From Brevundimonas sp. (GTDB taxonomy: Bacteria > Pseudomonadota > Alphaproteobacteria > Caulobacterales > Caulobacteraceae), in NCBI GenBank assembly GCA_016742215.1, contig JACVCC010000005.1:1-64000 (forward strand): a stretch of DNA of 64,000 bases, written 5' to 3'. Both the position numbers and the translations under genes were made by a program. The notes beneath the pieces are model-generated. The model did not search any database, was not told where the DNA came from, and worked only from the letters and a program-made list of their open reading frames with translations. Position 1 is the stretch's first letter. Each line of letters starts with the position of its first letter. Positions 55,594-63,990 of this stretch are shown in pieces.

Positions 55594-55898
55594 CTGGGCC
55601 GCTCTTTCTTGCGGTACATCGCCAGCATTCGCCGGGTGACCATGAAGCCGCCGAAGATGTTCACGCTGGCCAGGGTCACCGCCGCCACGCCCGCGCCTCG
55701 CGCGATCCAGCCGTCACCGCTGGTCAGGGCCGCCGAGGCGATCAGCCCGCCGACGATGATCACCGACGAAATGGCGTTGGTCACCGCCATCAACGGCGTG
55801 TGCAGCGCGGGCGTGACGGACCAGACGACGTAGTAGCCGACGAAGATCGCCAGCACGAAGATGGCCAGCCGGAAGACAGTGGGATCGACGTGTTCCAT
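55590..55898 (-). CDS. NAD(P) transhydrogenase subunit alpha part 2 (membrane part)
   Basis: The 102-residue protein corresponds to the C-terminal membrane part of PntA in organisms where alpha is split. It has three helices, with FVLAIFVGYYVVWSVTPALH and the conserved LMAVTNAISSVIIVGGLI. It is needed for proton movement with PntB. Its start codon overlaps the stop of the 75-residue gene and its end overlaps the start of the 97-residue gene. In most split systems the PntA1 and PntA2 genes are neighbours; here a small gene stands between them. Confidence 0.95.
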   Translation of the reverse strand: MEHVDPTVFRLAIFVLAIFVGYYVVWSVTPALHTPLMAVTNAISSVIIVGGLIASAALTSGDGWIARGAGVAAVTLASVNIFGGFMVTRRMLAMYRKKERPR

Positions 55899-56125
55899 CA
55901 GGCGCGCGCCTCCAGACGAGCATCAATACTGACCAGCAATCGCAGGGCCCCGCCCGCGACGAGGCTGCCGAAGAAGAGACGAAACGCCGAGCCGAGAGCA
56001 TGGCCGGCGGAAAAATCCTCATCAAGAACGAAGCCGAGGAAGCCCAGGACCGCGAGGATTGGGCCGCCGACAATGATGATCATCGCAGCGGCAGCGAGGG
56101 CATCGCGTAGTTTCCCGGAAATCAT
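55898..56125 (-). CDS. Hypothetical small membrane protein between the two alpha-subunit genes
   Basis: A 75-residue protein with two hydrophobic stretches (AAAAMIIIVGGPILAVLGFL and LFFGSLVAGGALRLLV). It overlaps pntA1 by four bases and pntA2 by one, so translation is tightly coupled. I do not recognise the family. Its constant overlap with the subunit genes hints at a role in the complex, but that is only inference. Confidence 0.78.
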   Translation of the reverse strand: MISGKLRDALAAAAMIIIVGGPILAVLGFLGFVLDEDFSAGHALGSAFRLFFGSLVAGGALRLLVSIDARLEARA

Positions 56126-57255
56126 CCCCGCACCCCCTCGTGCACCACGGCCCCGCCATGCGTGACCACAGACGCCTTCAGGATTTCATCTTCCAGATCA
56201 ACGGCCAGAGCGCCGTCTTTCACCATCAGGCCGAGGAAGGCGACGAGGTTGCGGGCGTAGAGCGCCGAGGCGTCCGCAGCGATCCGGCCCGGCAGGTTGG
56301 ACCAGCCGACGATCTGCACTCCGTTGGACGTGGTGACGATCTCGCCGGCCTTCGCGCCCTCGACATTGCCGCCGTTGTCGATGGCCAGATCGACCAGCAC
56401 CGAGCCCGGCTTCATCGAGGCGACATGCGCGGCCGTGACCAGCCGCGGCGCCGGGCGACCGGGGATCAGGGCCGTGGTGATGACGATGTCCTGTTTGACG
56501 ATGTGCGAGGCGGTCAGTTCGGCCTGTTTGGCCTGATACTCGTCCGACATCGCCTTGGCGTAGCCGCCGGCCGTCTCCGCCGCCTTGAACTCCTCATCCT
56601 CGACCGCGACGAACTTGGCCCCGAGGCTCTCGACCTGTTCCTTGGACGCCGGGCGCACGTCCGTGGCGGTCACCACCGCCCCCAGCCGCCGCGCCGTGGC
56701 GATGGCCTGCAGACCGGCGACGCCCGCGCCCATGACGAACACCTTGGCGGCGGCGACGGTGCCGGCCGCCGTCATCATCATCGGGAAGCCCTTGCCATAG
56801 GCCGCCGCCGCCTCGATCACCGCGCGATAGCCGGCGAGGTTGGCCTGGGACGACAGCACATCCATCACCTGCGCCCGCGTGATCCGCGGCACGAACTCCA
56901 TGGCGAAGGCGGTCGCTCCCGCGCCCGCCAAGGCCTGCACCGTGTCCTTTTCGCGATAGGCGTCCAGCATGGCCGCGACGACCGCGCCGGGTTTCAGCGC
57001 GCTGATCTCCTGCGCCGTCGGTCCGCGCACCTTCAGCAGGATGTCGGCGCCGCTCAGGGCCGCCTTGGTGTCGCGCGCGATAGTCGCGCCGGCGGCGGCA
57101 TACTCTTCGTCCGGAACTGAGGAGCCCAGACCCGTTCCGGCCTCGACCGTCACCGTCGCGCCCAGCGCGATCAGCTTCTTCACCGTCTCCGGCGTAACGG
57201 CGCAGCGCGTTTCGCCTTCGCGGCGCTCACGGGTGACGGCGATAGCAACAGCCAA
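56122..57255 (-). CDS. pntA: NAD(P) transhydrogenase subunit alpha part 1 (NAD-binding)
   Basis: This is the soluble NAD(H)-binding part of the transhydrogenase, 377 residues, of the alanine dehydrogenase/PntA fold. The N terminus reads ERREGETRCAVTPETVKKL, the Rossmann loop is VMGAGVAGLQAIATARRLGA, and ALIPGRPAPRLV is the mobile loop region. The start is a TTG with a strong GGAGGG seven bases upstream. A 12-base palindrome lies 34 bases upstream of the start and may be an operator. It heads the operon pntA1, small gene, pntA2, small gene, pntB. Confidence 0.95.
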   Translation of the reverse strand: MAVAIAVTRERREGETRCAVTPETVKKLIALGATVTVEAGTGLGSSVPDEEYAAAGATIARDTKAALSGADILLKVRGPTAQEISALKPGAVVAAMLDAYREKDTVQALAGAGATAFAMEFVPRITRAQVMDVLSSQANLAGYRAVIEAAAAYGKGFPMMMTAAGTVAAAKVFVMGAGVAGLQAIATARRLGAVVTATDVRPASKEQVESLGAKFVAVEDEEFKAAETAGGYAKAMSDEYQAKQAELTASHIVKQDIVITTALIPGRPAPRLVTAAHVASMKPGSVLVDLAIDNGGNVEGAKAGEIVTTSNGVQIVGWSNLPGRIAADASALYARNLVAFLGLMVKDGALAVDLEDEILKASVVTHGGAVVHEGVRG

Positions 57256-57288
57256 GCGAATCCCTCCGTCTTCTCTCGACGAAGGGAC

Positions 57289-57300
57289 GTTAGGCCTAAC
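57289..57300. promoter_or_regulatory. Palindrome upstream of the pnt operon
   Basis: GTTAGGCCTAAC is a perfect 12-base palindrome. It lies 34 bases upstream of the TTG start of pntA1, at a place suitable for an operator near the promoter. No regulator gene is adjacent. Confidence 0.4.
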
Positions 57301-57342
57301 GGTGAGGGTGCGTCAAAACGCCGGAGCCGAAGCCCCGCGGCG

Positions 57343-57585
57343 TCAGTGCGCGGCGGGCTTGGAGCGCAGGGCGAAGATGCCCACGACCATCATCACGACC
57401 ATGACGATGAAGCCGCCGAAGAAGTTGCCGTTCGGCATGAACCAGATGGTCAGGAAGGACAGCACCGCAGCGATCGTCAGCGAGCCGTACTTGGCCAGGA
57501 AGATGAACAGCTTGAAAGTCGATTCCTGCTCGCTGATTTCCATCGAGCCGCGAACGTAGTCGTCGTGAGCGTGGTTGTCGGCCAT
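57343..57585 (-). CDS. aa3-type cytochrome c oxidase subunit IV
   Basis: The 80-residue protein has one membrane-spanning region or two close helices (LTIAAVLSFLTIWFMP, FFGGFIVMVVMMVVGIFAL) and the family start MADNHAHDDYVRGSMEISEQ. It is the small bacterial subunit IV of aa3 oxidase in alphaproteobacteria. The genes for the catalytic subunits are not in the window. It is upstream of the pnt operon on the same strand, separated by about 90 bases. Confidence 0.9.
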   Translation of the reverse strand: MADNHAHDDYVRGSMEISEQESTFKLFIFLAKYGSLTIAAVLSFLTIWFMPNGNFFGGFIVMVVMMVVGIFALRSKPAAH

Positions 57586-57656
57586 GAGGGTCGGGTCCGG
57601 GAATCTGAAGTCGGTTCGTCGGCCCTTATACCGGCCCCGCCGCCCCGCTCAAGCCC

Positions 57657-58997
57657 TCAGTCCAGCGCGGCCAGCACCTCGCGCGTGAACTCCACCGGGT
57701 CAAAGCGCCGCCCCGTTGCATCCTCGCCCCGGCGCACGATGACGATGTTCCGGCTCGGCACGATAATCACGTACTGCCCGCGGTTGCCGTTGGCCGAAAT
57801 GGTGTCTGTGGGCACGCCGTTTGACCGGTTCATCAGCCAGAAGGTCGCGCCGTAGCCCTGCGGTCCCGAACTCGGCTGCGGCCCGCTCGGCGCCGAGACA
57901 TGAGCCAGCCAGCCTTCCGGCAGCACTCGTTCGCCACCTGCCATGCCGTCGTCCAGATACAGTTGCCCGAACCGGGCCAGATCGCGTGCCGTGGTCCAGA
58001 CCTGGCTCGACAGCATGTAGTTGCCGCGCCAGTCCGTCTCGGCCCAGGTGTCGTTCATGCCCAGCCGCCGGAACAGCTCGGCTGGCGGGTGCTGCGCGAA
58101 CGTGGGCGCGATCGCCAGCACGGCCAGCAGGGTGTCGTTGTTGGCGTACCGGAACTGGCTGCCCGGCCGGGTGATCAACGGCCAGGTCGTCGCCTGCTCG
58201 TCCACTCCCACGCCGCCGAAATAAAGTGCGTCCGTCCGATTGCCAGCCGTATCGCTGGTCAGACCCGAGACCATGCGCATCAGTTGGTCGATAGTGATGA
58301 CCGCGCGCGGATCACCTTCACGGCTCCAGTCGGCGATGGCGGCCGGTGCGTTCACATCGACCTCGCCCCGCTGCACGGCCGCTCCGATCAGTGTGCCGGC
58401 AATTGATTTGCCGACCGACCAGGTGCGTTGCGGCGTGTTCGGTCCGAAGCCTTGCGCATACCACTCGGACACCAGACGGCCGTCGCGCAGCACCAGCAGC
58501 GCCGTCGTATTGCTGCCGTCCCCGAAGCCGCCCATGGAGGCCCGCCGGAACACAGGCTCCAGCGCCGCGGCGTCCGCCGCTTCTCCGGGCGGAAGGGGTC
58601 GATCCGCCGGACGGCGCGGCGGTAGTATGGCGATCTGCTCGCCGGTCCAGCCTACCGGCATGATCCGGCATCCACCGCCGAGGGTCCACACGGCCGACCG
58701 TGGCGGCATGGCCTCATCCCACGCCACGGCCACGCGCGCCGGGAAGATCTCCACCGGCATCTGGCGCACCAGTCCATCGATCTCGGGATAGACGCCGACC
58801 AGCTCATTGGCCTCGACGCTCTCAAGCGTGCGCGTCCCGCCCGCGGCTTCGGCGGTCTTCAGGGCGCTGCAGACCGTCAACGCCTTGTACCCCGCCGCCA
58901 TGGCCCGGACGGCGGCCGAGGGCCCGGCCTGCGGGGTCTGCGCCGCTGCGGGCGTGGCTAGGACGGCGGCGACCGCCGCGAGGATCAGGGTGCGCAT
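57657..58997 (-). CDS. Serine hydrolase of the beta-lactamase/class C family
   Basis: The 446-residue protein has a signal peptide (ILAAVAAVLATPAAAQ) and the class C beta-lactamase-like fold. The nucleophile motif SxxK is in WSVGKSIAGTLIG, the YxN motif is YANN, and a final GNRGQYVIIVP stands in place of KTG. An N-terminal region of about 120 residues precedes the hydrolase domain. Such proteins can be esterases, D-aminopeptidases or inactive relatives; true beta-lactamase activity is unlikely because the third motif differs. The gene is alone. Confidence 0.88.
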   Translation of the reverse strand: MRTLILAAVAAVLATPAAAQTPQAGPSAAVRAMAAGYKALTVCSALKTAEAAGGTRTLESVEANELVGVYPEIDGLVRQMPVEIFPARVAVAWDEAMPPRSAVWTLGGGCRIMPVGWTGEQIAILPPRRPADRPLPPGEAADAAALEPVFRRASMGGFGDGSNTTALLVLRDGRLVSEWYAQGFGPNTPQRTWSVGKSIAGTLIGAAVQRGEVDVNAPAAIADWSREGDPRAVITIDQLMRMVSGLTSDTAGNRTDALYFGGVGVDEQATTWPLITRPGSQFRYANNDTLLAVLAIAPTFAQHPPAELFRRLGMNDTWAETDWRGNYMLSSQVWTTARDLARFGQLYLDDGMAGGERVLPEGWLAHVSAPSGPQPSSGPQGYGATFWLMNRSNGVPTDTISANGNRGQYVIIVPSRNIVIVRRGEDATGRRFDPVEFTREVLAALD

Positions 58998-59033
58998 GGC
59001 CGGACGGTCGCCCGCCCGGCCGCCACGGTCAAC

Positions 59034-60836
59034 TCAGACCATGGCCTCGAACCGGTCGATCAGCCGCTCGAGCCGCTTCGTGCCGATGGTCCAGAAGGCC
59101 GGATCGCGCGGGTTCAGACCGAACGGAGCCAGCGCCTCGACATAGCCCTTCGACCCGCCGCCCGCGAGCAACTCGCGGTACAGCGGTGTGAACCCGTCCG
59201 GATCCTTGGCCCGCGTCTCCATCAGCGCCGCCACCAACAGATCGCCGAAGGCGTAGGCGTAGACGTAGAAGGGCGAGTGCACGAAGTGGCTGACATAGCT
59301 CCACCAGTGCTCATAGCCGGGGTTCAGGGTGATCGCGGGCCCCAGAGAGCCGCCCATCTCCTCCAGCCAGATCTCGCCGATTCGCTCGACCGGCACCTCG
59401 CCCGCCGCCCGCTCGTCGTGGAAACGGGTCTCGAACCGGTGGAAGGCGATCTGGCGCACCACGGTGTTCAGACCGTCCTCGATCCGCCCGGCCAGCAGCC
59501 CGCGTTGCTCGTCCGCCGGGGCGGTCTTCAGCAGGCGATCGAAGGTCAGCCCCTCGGCGAAGATCGAGGCGGTCTCGGCCAGGGTCAGAGGCGTGTCCGC
59601 CAGCAGGCTGCCCTGCCCCGCCGCCAGCGTCTGGTGCACGCCATGCCCCAGCTCGTGCGCCAGCGTCAGCACGTCGCGACGCTCGCCCATCCAGTTCAGG
59701 AAGACATAGGGGTGGCGGTCGGCGGTGACCGGGTGGGCATAGGCGCCGGACTGCTTGCCTGGGCGCGCCTTGCCGTCGATCCACGGCCTGTCGAAGAAGC
59801 CCCGCGCGCGGTCGGCGAAGTCGCCGCCCAGATCGCCGAAGCTCTCCAGCACCAGCGCCTTGCCGGCCTCCCAGTCGTAGCCGCGCGGCGCGGTGGTCAC
59901 CAGCGGCGCGTTGCGGTCCCACTGGTCCAGGACCGGCTTGCCCAGCACCCTGGCCTTCAGCGCGTAATAGCGATGCGACAGCACCGGATAGGCGGCAGCG
60001 ACCGCCTCGGCCATGGCGTCGACGGACTCGCCGTCCACCTCGTTCGACAGGTGGCGGCTGTCGGCCGGGCGTTTGAAGCCGCGCCATTTGTCTTCCAGTG
60101 CCTTGTCCGCCGCGACGGTGTTCAGCACCAGCGCCATGGTCGACGCCCGCTCTCCCAGGGCCGTGCTCAACCCCTCCGCCGCCGCCTTGCGCTGCGCCGG
60201 CTTCGGATCGGACAGACGGTTCAGGGCCTCCGCGAGGGTCAGTTCGTCCTTGCCCGCCTTCACCTTCATCGCCGCCAGCGTCTCGTCGAACAGGCGCGGC
60301 CACTGGGCGCTGATCGGGCCCCGCTCGGCCAGGAAGGTTTCGAGCTCCTGGCTCAGCTCATGCGGTTTCATCGCCCGCACCCGGCGGAACCAAGGCGTCC
60401 AGCGCGTAACGGCCGGATGGGCGGCGACGGCCGCCTCGATCTCGGCGTCCTCCAGCGCATTGACCTCCAGCGTCACCCAGATGGTCGGGGTGGCGATGGC
60501 CGTCAGCCTTTCGCGCACCGTGGCCTCGAAGCCCTGCGCCGCCGCGTCGTTGCGATTGGTCGAGGCCGCGAGGAAGGCATAGGCCCCGAGTCCGCCCAGA
60601 ACGTCCGAGGCCTGCTCGTACAGCTCGACAGCCCGGTCCAGCCGCTCGCCTAGCCTCGCGGGCTCGGACCGCGCAGCGATCAGTTGTCCCTGCAGGGCAT
60701 TCAGTTCGCCGACCAGCGCACGGGCGCGGTCCAGATCGGCCTCCACACGGGCGTCGTCGCGTGAGGCATACAGGTCAGACAGGTCCCAGACGGGGGCGTC
60801 CAGCGGATCGGCGGGGCTCTTGAAAGGCGCGTTCAT
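59034..60836 (-). CDS. pepF: Oligoendopeptidase F (M3 family)
   Basis: The 600-residue cytosolic zinc peptidase cuts short peptides. The site reads LAHELGHGVHQTL with HExxH near residue 391 and the third ligand Glu in the following FAEGLTF region. The M3B features are all there, including WTLG-like NPGYEHWWSYVSHFVHSPFY near the end, quoted here only in part as EHWWSYVSHFVHSPFY. I use the ATG at 60836 (MNAPFKSPADPL); the same frame is open for 200 codons further upstream but that part covers the DUF1203 gene on the other strand. The role is peptide recycling. Confidence 0.94.
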   Translation of the reverse strand: MNAPFKSPADPLDAPVWDLSDLYASRDDARVEADLDRARALVGELNALQGQLIAARSEPARLGERLDRAVELYEQASDVLGGLGAYAFLAASTNRNDAAAQGFEATVRERLTAIATPTIWVTLEVNALEDAEIEAAVAAHPAVTRWTPWFRRVRAMKPHELSQELETFLAERGPISAQWPRLFDETLAAMKVKAGKDELTLAEALNRLSDPKPAQRKAAAEGLSTALGERASTMALVLNTVAADKALEDKWRGFKRPADSRHLSNEVDGESVDAMAEAVAAAYPVLSHRYYALKARVLGKPVLDQWDRNAPLVTTAPRGYDWEAGKALVLESFGDLGGDFADRARGFFDRPWIDGKARPGKQSGAYAHPVTADRHPYVFLNWMGERRDVLTLAHELGHGVHQTLAAGQGSLLADTPLTLAETASIFAEGLTFDRLLKTAPADEQRGLLAGRIEDGLNTVVRQIAFHRFETRFHDERAAGEVPVERIGEIWLEEMGGSLGPAITLNPGYEHWWSYVSHFVHSPFYVYAYAFGDLLVAALMETRAKDPDGFTPLYRELLAGGGSKGYVEALAPFGLNPRDPAFWTIGTKRLERLIDRFEAMV

Positions 60837-60935
60837 GCCCCTCGTTGTGGGGATGCCGGCGCGGCGGCGCAACCGCCGAAAACCGCCAGACGTCGCTTCG
60901 CCGCAGCGCCATGTCTCCCTCACAGGAGAACCCTC

Positions 60936-61406
60936 ATGACCTTCCGCATTCACGCCCTCCCCGTCGAACCCTTCCGGCCGCTGTTCCTGATGGATGAGGC
61001 AGCGCTGGCGACGATCGGCGCCGTCCGCATGACAGCGATCGCTCCGAACAGCGCGCCGTGTCGGGTCAGCCTGATCGACGCGGCCCCCGGCGAGGCTCTG
61101 CTCCTTCTGAACCATCGCCATCTCGCCGCGCCGGCCAGCCCCTATCGCTCGGAGGGCCCTGTCTTCGTGCGTGAGAACGCGATTCCGGCGACGCCGGAGC
61201 CGGGAGTGGTTCCGGACATGCTGAGCCGTCGCCTCCTCTCGATGCGGGCCTATGACGCCGCGGCGATGATGATCGACGCCGACGTGGTCGAGGGCGCAGA
61301 TCTGGCCTCGCGGCTGCTGGCCTGGTTCGAGAATCCCGCCGTCGACCTGATCCAGATCCACACCGCCCGCCGCGGCTGTTTCATGGCCGAGGCGCGTCGG
61401 GCCTGA
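60936..61406 (+). CDS. DUF1203 family protein
   Basis: A 156-residue cytosolic protein of the DUF1203 type, shown by IHALPVEPFRPLF at the start, PCRVSLIDAAPGEALLLLNH in the middle, and GPVFVREN. The family has no known reaction. ACAGGAG precedes the ATG. It is divergent from pepF and its end overlaps the end of the convergent Nudix gene by 26 bases. Confidence 0.88.
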   Translation: MTFRIHALPVEPFRPLFLMDEAALATIGAVRMTAIAPNSAPCRVSLIDAAPGEALLLLNHRHLAAPASPYRSEGPVFVRENAIPATPEPGVVPDMLSRRLLSMRAYDAAAMMIDADVVEGADLASRLLAWFENPAVDLIQIHTARRGCFMAEARRA

Positions 61407-61830
61407 ATGCGCGGATAATCTCGGCCAGATCCGGCTCGCCGACACAGGCCGCAGCCTGCTCCTGCGACATCCAGACCCGATCCCGTTCCGCCTGTTCCTT
61501 CCAGGCGCCCTGGAGGATGTAGACCTCGAGCGGATAGACGGCGACGACGCACCAGCGCGGCGCGCGGCGCTTGAGGACCTTCAGGTAGCGGAACACCCCG
61601 ATCGGTTCGTCGGCGACCTCGCCATGGACCCCGGCTTCCTCCAGCGCCTCGATGGCGGCGGCTTCACTGTCGGTTAGGCCCGGCATCCGGCCGCCCTTGG
61701 GCGTCACCCACCGGCGCGTCTCTCGCGAGGTGACCAGCAGGATCTCGACACCCTCGCTCCCCCACCGCCACGGCAGGGCCGCGACCTGTCGACGTTCCGC
61801 CCGCTCGGTCCGGATCGCATCGCTCGCCAT
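61381..61830 (-). CDS. Nudix hydrolase
   Basis: The 149-residue protein has a Nudix-like fold of the kind that hydrolyses diphosphoinositol polyphosphates, nucleotides or related compounds. The Nudix box is loosely kept: TPKGGRMPG followed by AAAIEALEEAGVHG holds the EExG core, but the upstream Glu and the Arg of the consensus are replaced, so the substrate may be unusual. The ATG at 61830 overlaps the pit stop by one base (TGATG), so the gene is coupled to the phosphate transporter. It overlaps the convergent DUF1203 gene. Confidence 0.85.
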   Translation of the reverse strand: MASDAIRTERAERRQVAALPWRWGSEGVEILLVTSRETRRWVTPKGGRMPGLTDSEAAAIEALEEAGVHGEVADEPIGVFRYLKVLKRRAPRWCVVAVYPLEVYILQGAWKEQAERDRVWMSQEQAAACVGEPDLAEIIRAFRPDAPRP

Positions 61831-62831
61831 CAGGAAAGGAAGAACCCGCCCAGCCAGAAGAAGACCGCCCCGATGCCCGCGGCGGCGGGCATGGTGATGA
61901 ACCACGCCGTGACGATGCTGCGCGCGACGCCCCAGCGCACGGCCGAGGCCCGCCGTGCTGCGCCCACGCCGACGATCGCGCCGGTGATGGTGTGGGTGGT
62001 CGACACCGGAATGCCCATGCCCGTGGCCAGGAACAGGGTGATGGCTCCGCCGGTCTCGGCGCAGAAGCCCTGCTGCGGGGTCAGTCTGGTGATCCGCGAG
62101 CCCATGGTGTGTACGATGCGCCAGCCGCCGAACAGGGTGCCGAGGGCGATCGCCGCCTGACAGGTGATCACCACCCAGAACGGCACATGGAACTCGTCGC
62201 CCAGCATCCCGCGCGAGAACAGCAGGACCGCGATGATGCCCATGGTCTTCTGCGCGTCATTGCCGCCGTGACCCAGCGAATAGGCCGAGGCCGAGACGAA
62301 CTGCAGCTTGCGGAAGATCCGGTCTGCGAACGCGGGATTGGCCTTCATGAACAGCCAGGACACCGCAAACACCAGCAGGAGTGCGAGGGCGAAGCCCACG
62401 GCCGGAGACAGGAAGATGGCGAAGACCGTCTTGGTCACCCCCGCCACGACCACCGAGCCGACGCCCGCCTTGGCGATGCCCGCACCCAGCAGGCCGCCGA
62501 TCAGCGCGTGCGAGCTGGACGAGGGAATTCCCGCCAGCCAGGTGATCACATTCCAGCTGATCGCGCCCATCAGCGCGCCGAAGATCACCTGGTCGGAGAT
62601 GATCGCCGGATCGATGATCCCCCGCCCGATCGTGTCGGCCACGTGCAGGCCGAAGAACAGGAAGGCGATGAAGTTGAAGAAGGCGGCCCAGCCCACCGCG
62701 TAGATCGGCGGAAGGACGCGGGTCGCCACGATGGTGGCGATCGAATTGGCGGCGTCGTGCAGGCCGTTCAGGAAGTCGAACAGCAGGGCGACGGCGATCA
62801 GGAAGATCAGGATCAGCAGGGCGCCGTCCAT
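61830..62831 (-). CDS. pit: Inorganic phosphate transporter, PiT family
   Basis: The 333-residue membrane protein has about ten helices and the two PiT signature halves: FDFLNGLHDAANSIATIVATR at the start, quoted as FLNGLHDAANSIATIVATR, and GHGGNDAQKTMGI in the middle. It takes up phosphate as a metal complex with protons, with lower affinity than Pst. The DUF47 gene directly upstream is its usual partner. A Nudix gene follows in the same unit. Presence of both Pst and Pit suggests flexible phosphate uptake. Confidence 0.95.
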   Translation of the reverse strand: MDGALLILIFLIAVALLFDFLNGLHDAANSIATIVATRVLPPIYAVGWAAFFNFIAFLFFGLHVADTIGRGIIDPAIISDQVIFGALMGAISWNVITWLAGIPSSSSHALIGGLLGAGIAKAGVGSVVVAGVTKTVFAIFLSPAVGFALALLLVFAVSWLFMKANPAFADRIFRKLQFVSASAYSLGHGGNDAQKTMGIIAVLLFSRGMLGDEFHVPFWVVITCQAAIALGTLFGGWRIVHTMGSRITRLTPQQGFCAETGGAITLFLATGMGIPVSTTHTITGAIVGVGAARRASAVRWGVARSIVTAWFITMPAAAGIGAVFFWLGGFFLS

Positions 62832-62842
62832 GGCGAGCGCTC

Positions 62843-63487
62843 CTACAGGTGTTCGACCAGAACGCCGTTGATGCGGTTGGCGACGTCCTCGAACCGGTCG
62901 ACGACTTTCTCGAGGTGGTCATAGACCTCCGCCCCGGTGATGAACGCCATGGCGTCACCCGCGCGGTGCGCCTCGAACAGGGCCTTCATGCCGGCGTCGT
63001 ACAGGGCGTCGGAATCGCTCTCGAGGCGGGCGATCTTCTCGGTGAGCTCGTTCAGGCGGCCGGAGTTCTTGCGCATGGCCGGCAGCAGGGAAACCGCCTC
63101 GACCGTCAGCACCGCGGCCTCGACCGCAATGTCGCCGAGCTGGCGCATGTGCGGGGCGAAGTCGCGCATCTCGTACAGGGTGATGACCTTGGCGGTCTTC
63201 TGCATCTGGTCGATCGAGTCATCGAGCGAGTTGGTCAGGCCCCGGATGTCCGACCGGTCAAACGGCGTGATGAAACTCCGACGAACGGCGAACAGCACCT
63301 CGCGGGCCACGGCGTCGGCTTCATGCTCGTGATCGACGATCCGCTGGCACCAGCGCGGCGTCTCATCGCCGCCCTCCAGCACCTTGCGCAAGGCCTCTGC
63401 GCCCTTGATCAACGTCGCAGCGTGGGCGTCGAACAGTCGGAAGAAGTTGTCTTCCTTCGGCAGCAGCGCCTGGAACCAGCTGAGCAT
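62843..63487 (-). CDS. DUF47 (PhoU-like) partner of Pit
   Basis: The 214-residue helical protein is of the DUF47 family, related to PhoU. Conserved parts are LPKEDNFFRLFDAHAATLI, VDHEHEADAVAREVL and HLEKVVDRFEDVAN. These proteins accompany PiT transporters and probably control their activity or sense phosphate. The ATG at 63487 has GGAGAT eight bases before it. pit begins 11 bases after its stop, so the two form an operon. Confidence 0.94.
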   Translation of the reverse strand: MLSWFQALLPKEDNFFRLFDAHAATLIKGAEALRKVLEGGDETPRWCQRIVDHEHEADAVAREVLFAVRRSFITPFDRSDIRGLTNSLDDSIDQMQKTAKVITLYEMRDFAPHMRQLGDIAVEAAVLTVEAVSLLPAMRKNSGRLNELTEKIARLESDSDALYDAGMKALFEAHRAGDAMAFITGAEVYDHLEKVVDRFEDVANRINGVLVEHL

Positions 63488-63579
63488 GGGCGAATCTCCG
63501 ATGGAGCGCACGGGGTGTGCGCGCTCACTCCACCGTTCGCCGGACTGCGTCAAGATGTCAGCAGACGGAGTATCCGCCG

Positions 63580-63990
63580 TCAGGCGGCCTGCCTGTCGTC
63601 ATAGGTCCGCCGGGCGTCCCGCACCGCGGTGATCCGGCGCTCCGCCCAGTCGATCATCGGCTGGATCGCAGTCACCAGCGTCCCGCCCAGAGGCGTCAGC
63701 GCATAGGTGACCGCCACCGGCATCACCGACGCATCGACCGACCGGCTGACCAGCCCGTCCCGCTCCAGCTGCCGCAGGGTCTGGCTCAGCATCTTCTGCG
63801 ACACGCCGTCGACCTCGCGCTTCAGCGCATTGAAGCGCGACGGTCCGCGCTCCAGCATCGTCAGCAACAGCACCGTCCACTTGTCGGCGATGCGATCCAG
63901 CAGCTCCCGCGTCGGGCACTGGGCCGAAAAGACGTCTCCGCGCAGGGTCACCTGCGGGTAACCGGGTGAGGTTTCAGTGCCTTCTTGCAC
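63580..63990 (-). CDS. HxlR family transcriptional regulator
   Basis: The 136-residue protein has the winged-helix HxlR pattern: CPTRELLDRIADKWTVLLLTML with the conserved Cys, followed by FNALKREVDGVSQKMLSQTLRQL and the Tyr-rich wing ending YALTPLG. The conserved Cys can sense oxidants or electrophiles. I give the start as the GTG at 63990, which is only 10 bases from the window edge; an upstream start is possible. The target gene is probably outside the window. Confidence 0.9.
   Translation of the reverse strand: MQEGTETSPGYPQVTLRGDVFSAQCPTRELLDRIADKWTVLLLTMLERGPSRFNALKREVDGVSQKMLSQTLRQLERDGLVSRSVDASVMPVAVTYALTPLGGTLVTAIQPMIDWAERRITAVRDARRTYDDRQAA

Noticed and set aside
60837..61445. N-terminal extension of oligoendopeptidase F
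   Set aside because: The frame stays open upstream of 60836, but the extension overlaps the DUF1203 gene and the family's start fits MNAPFKSP at 60836.
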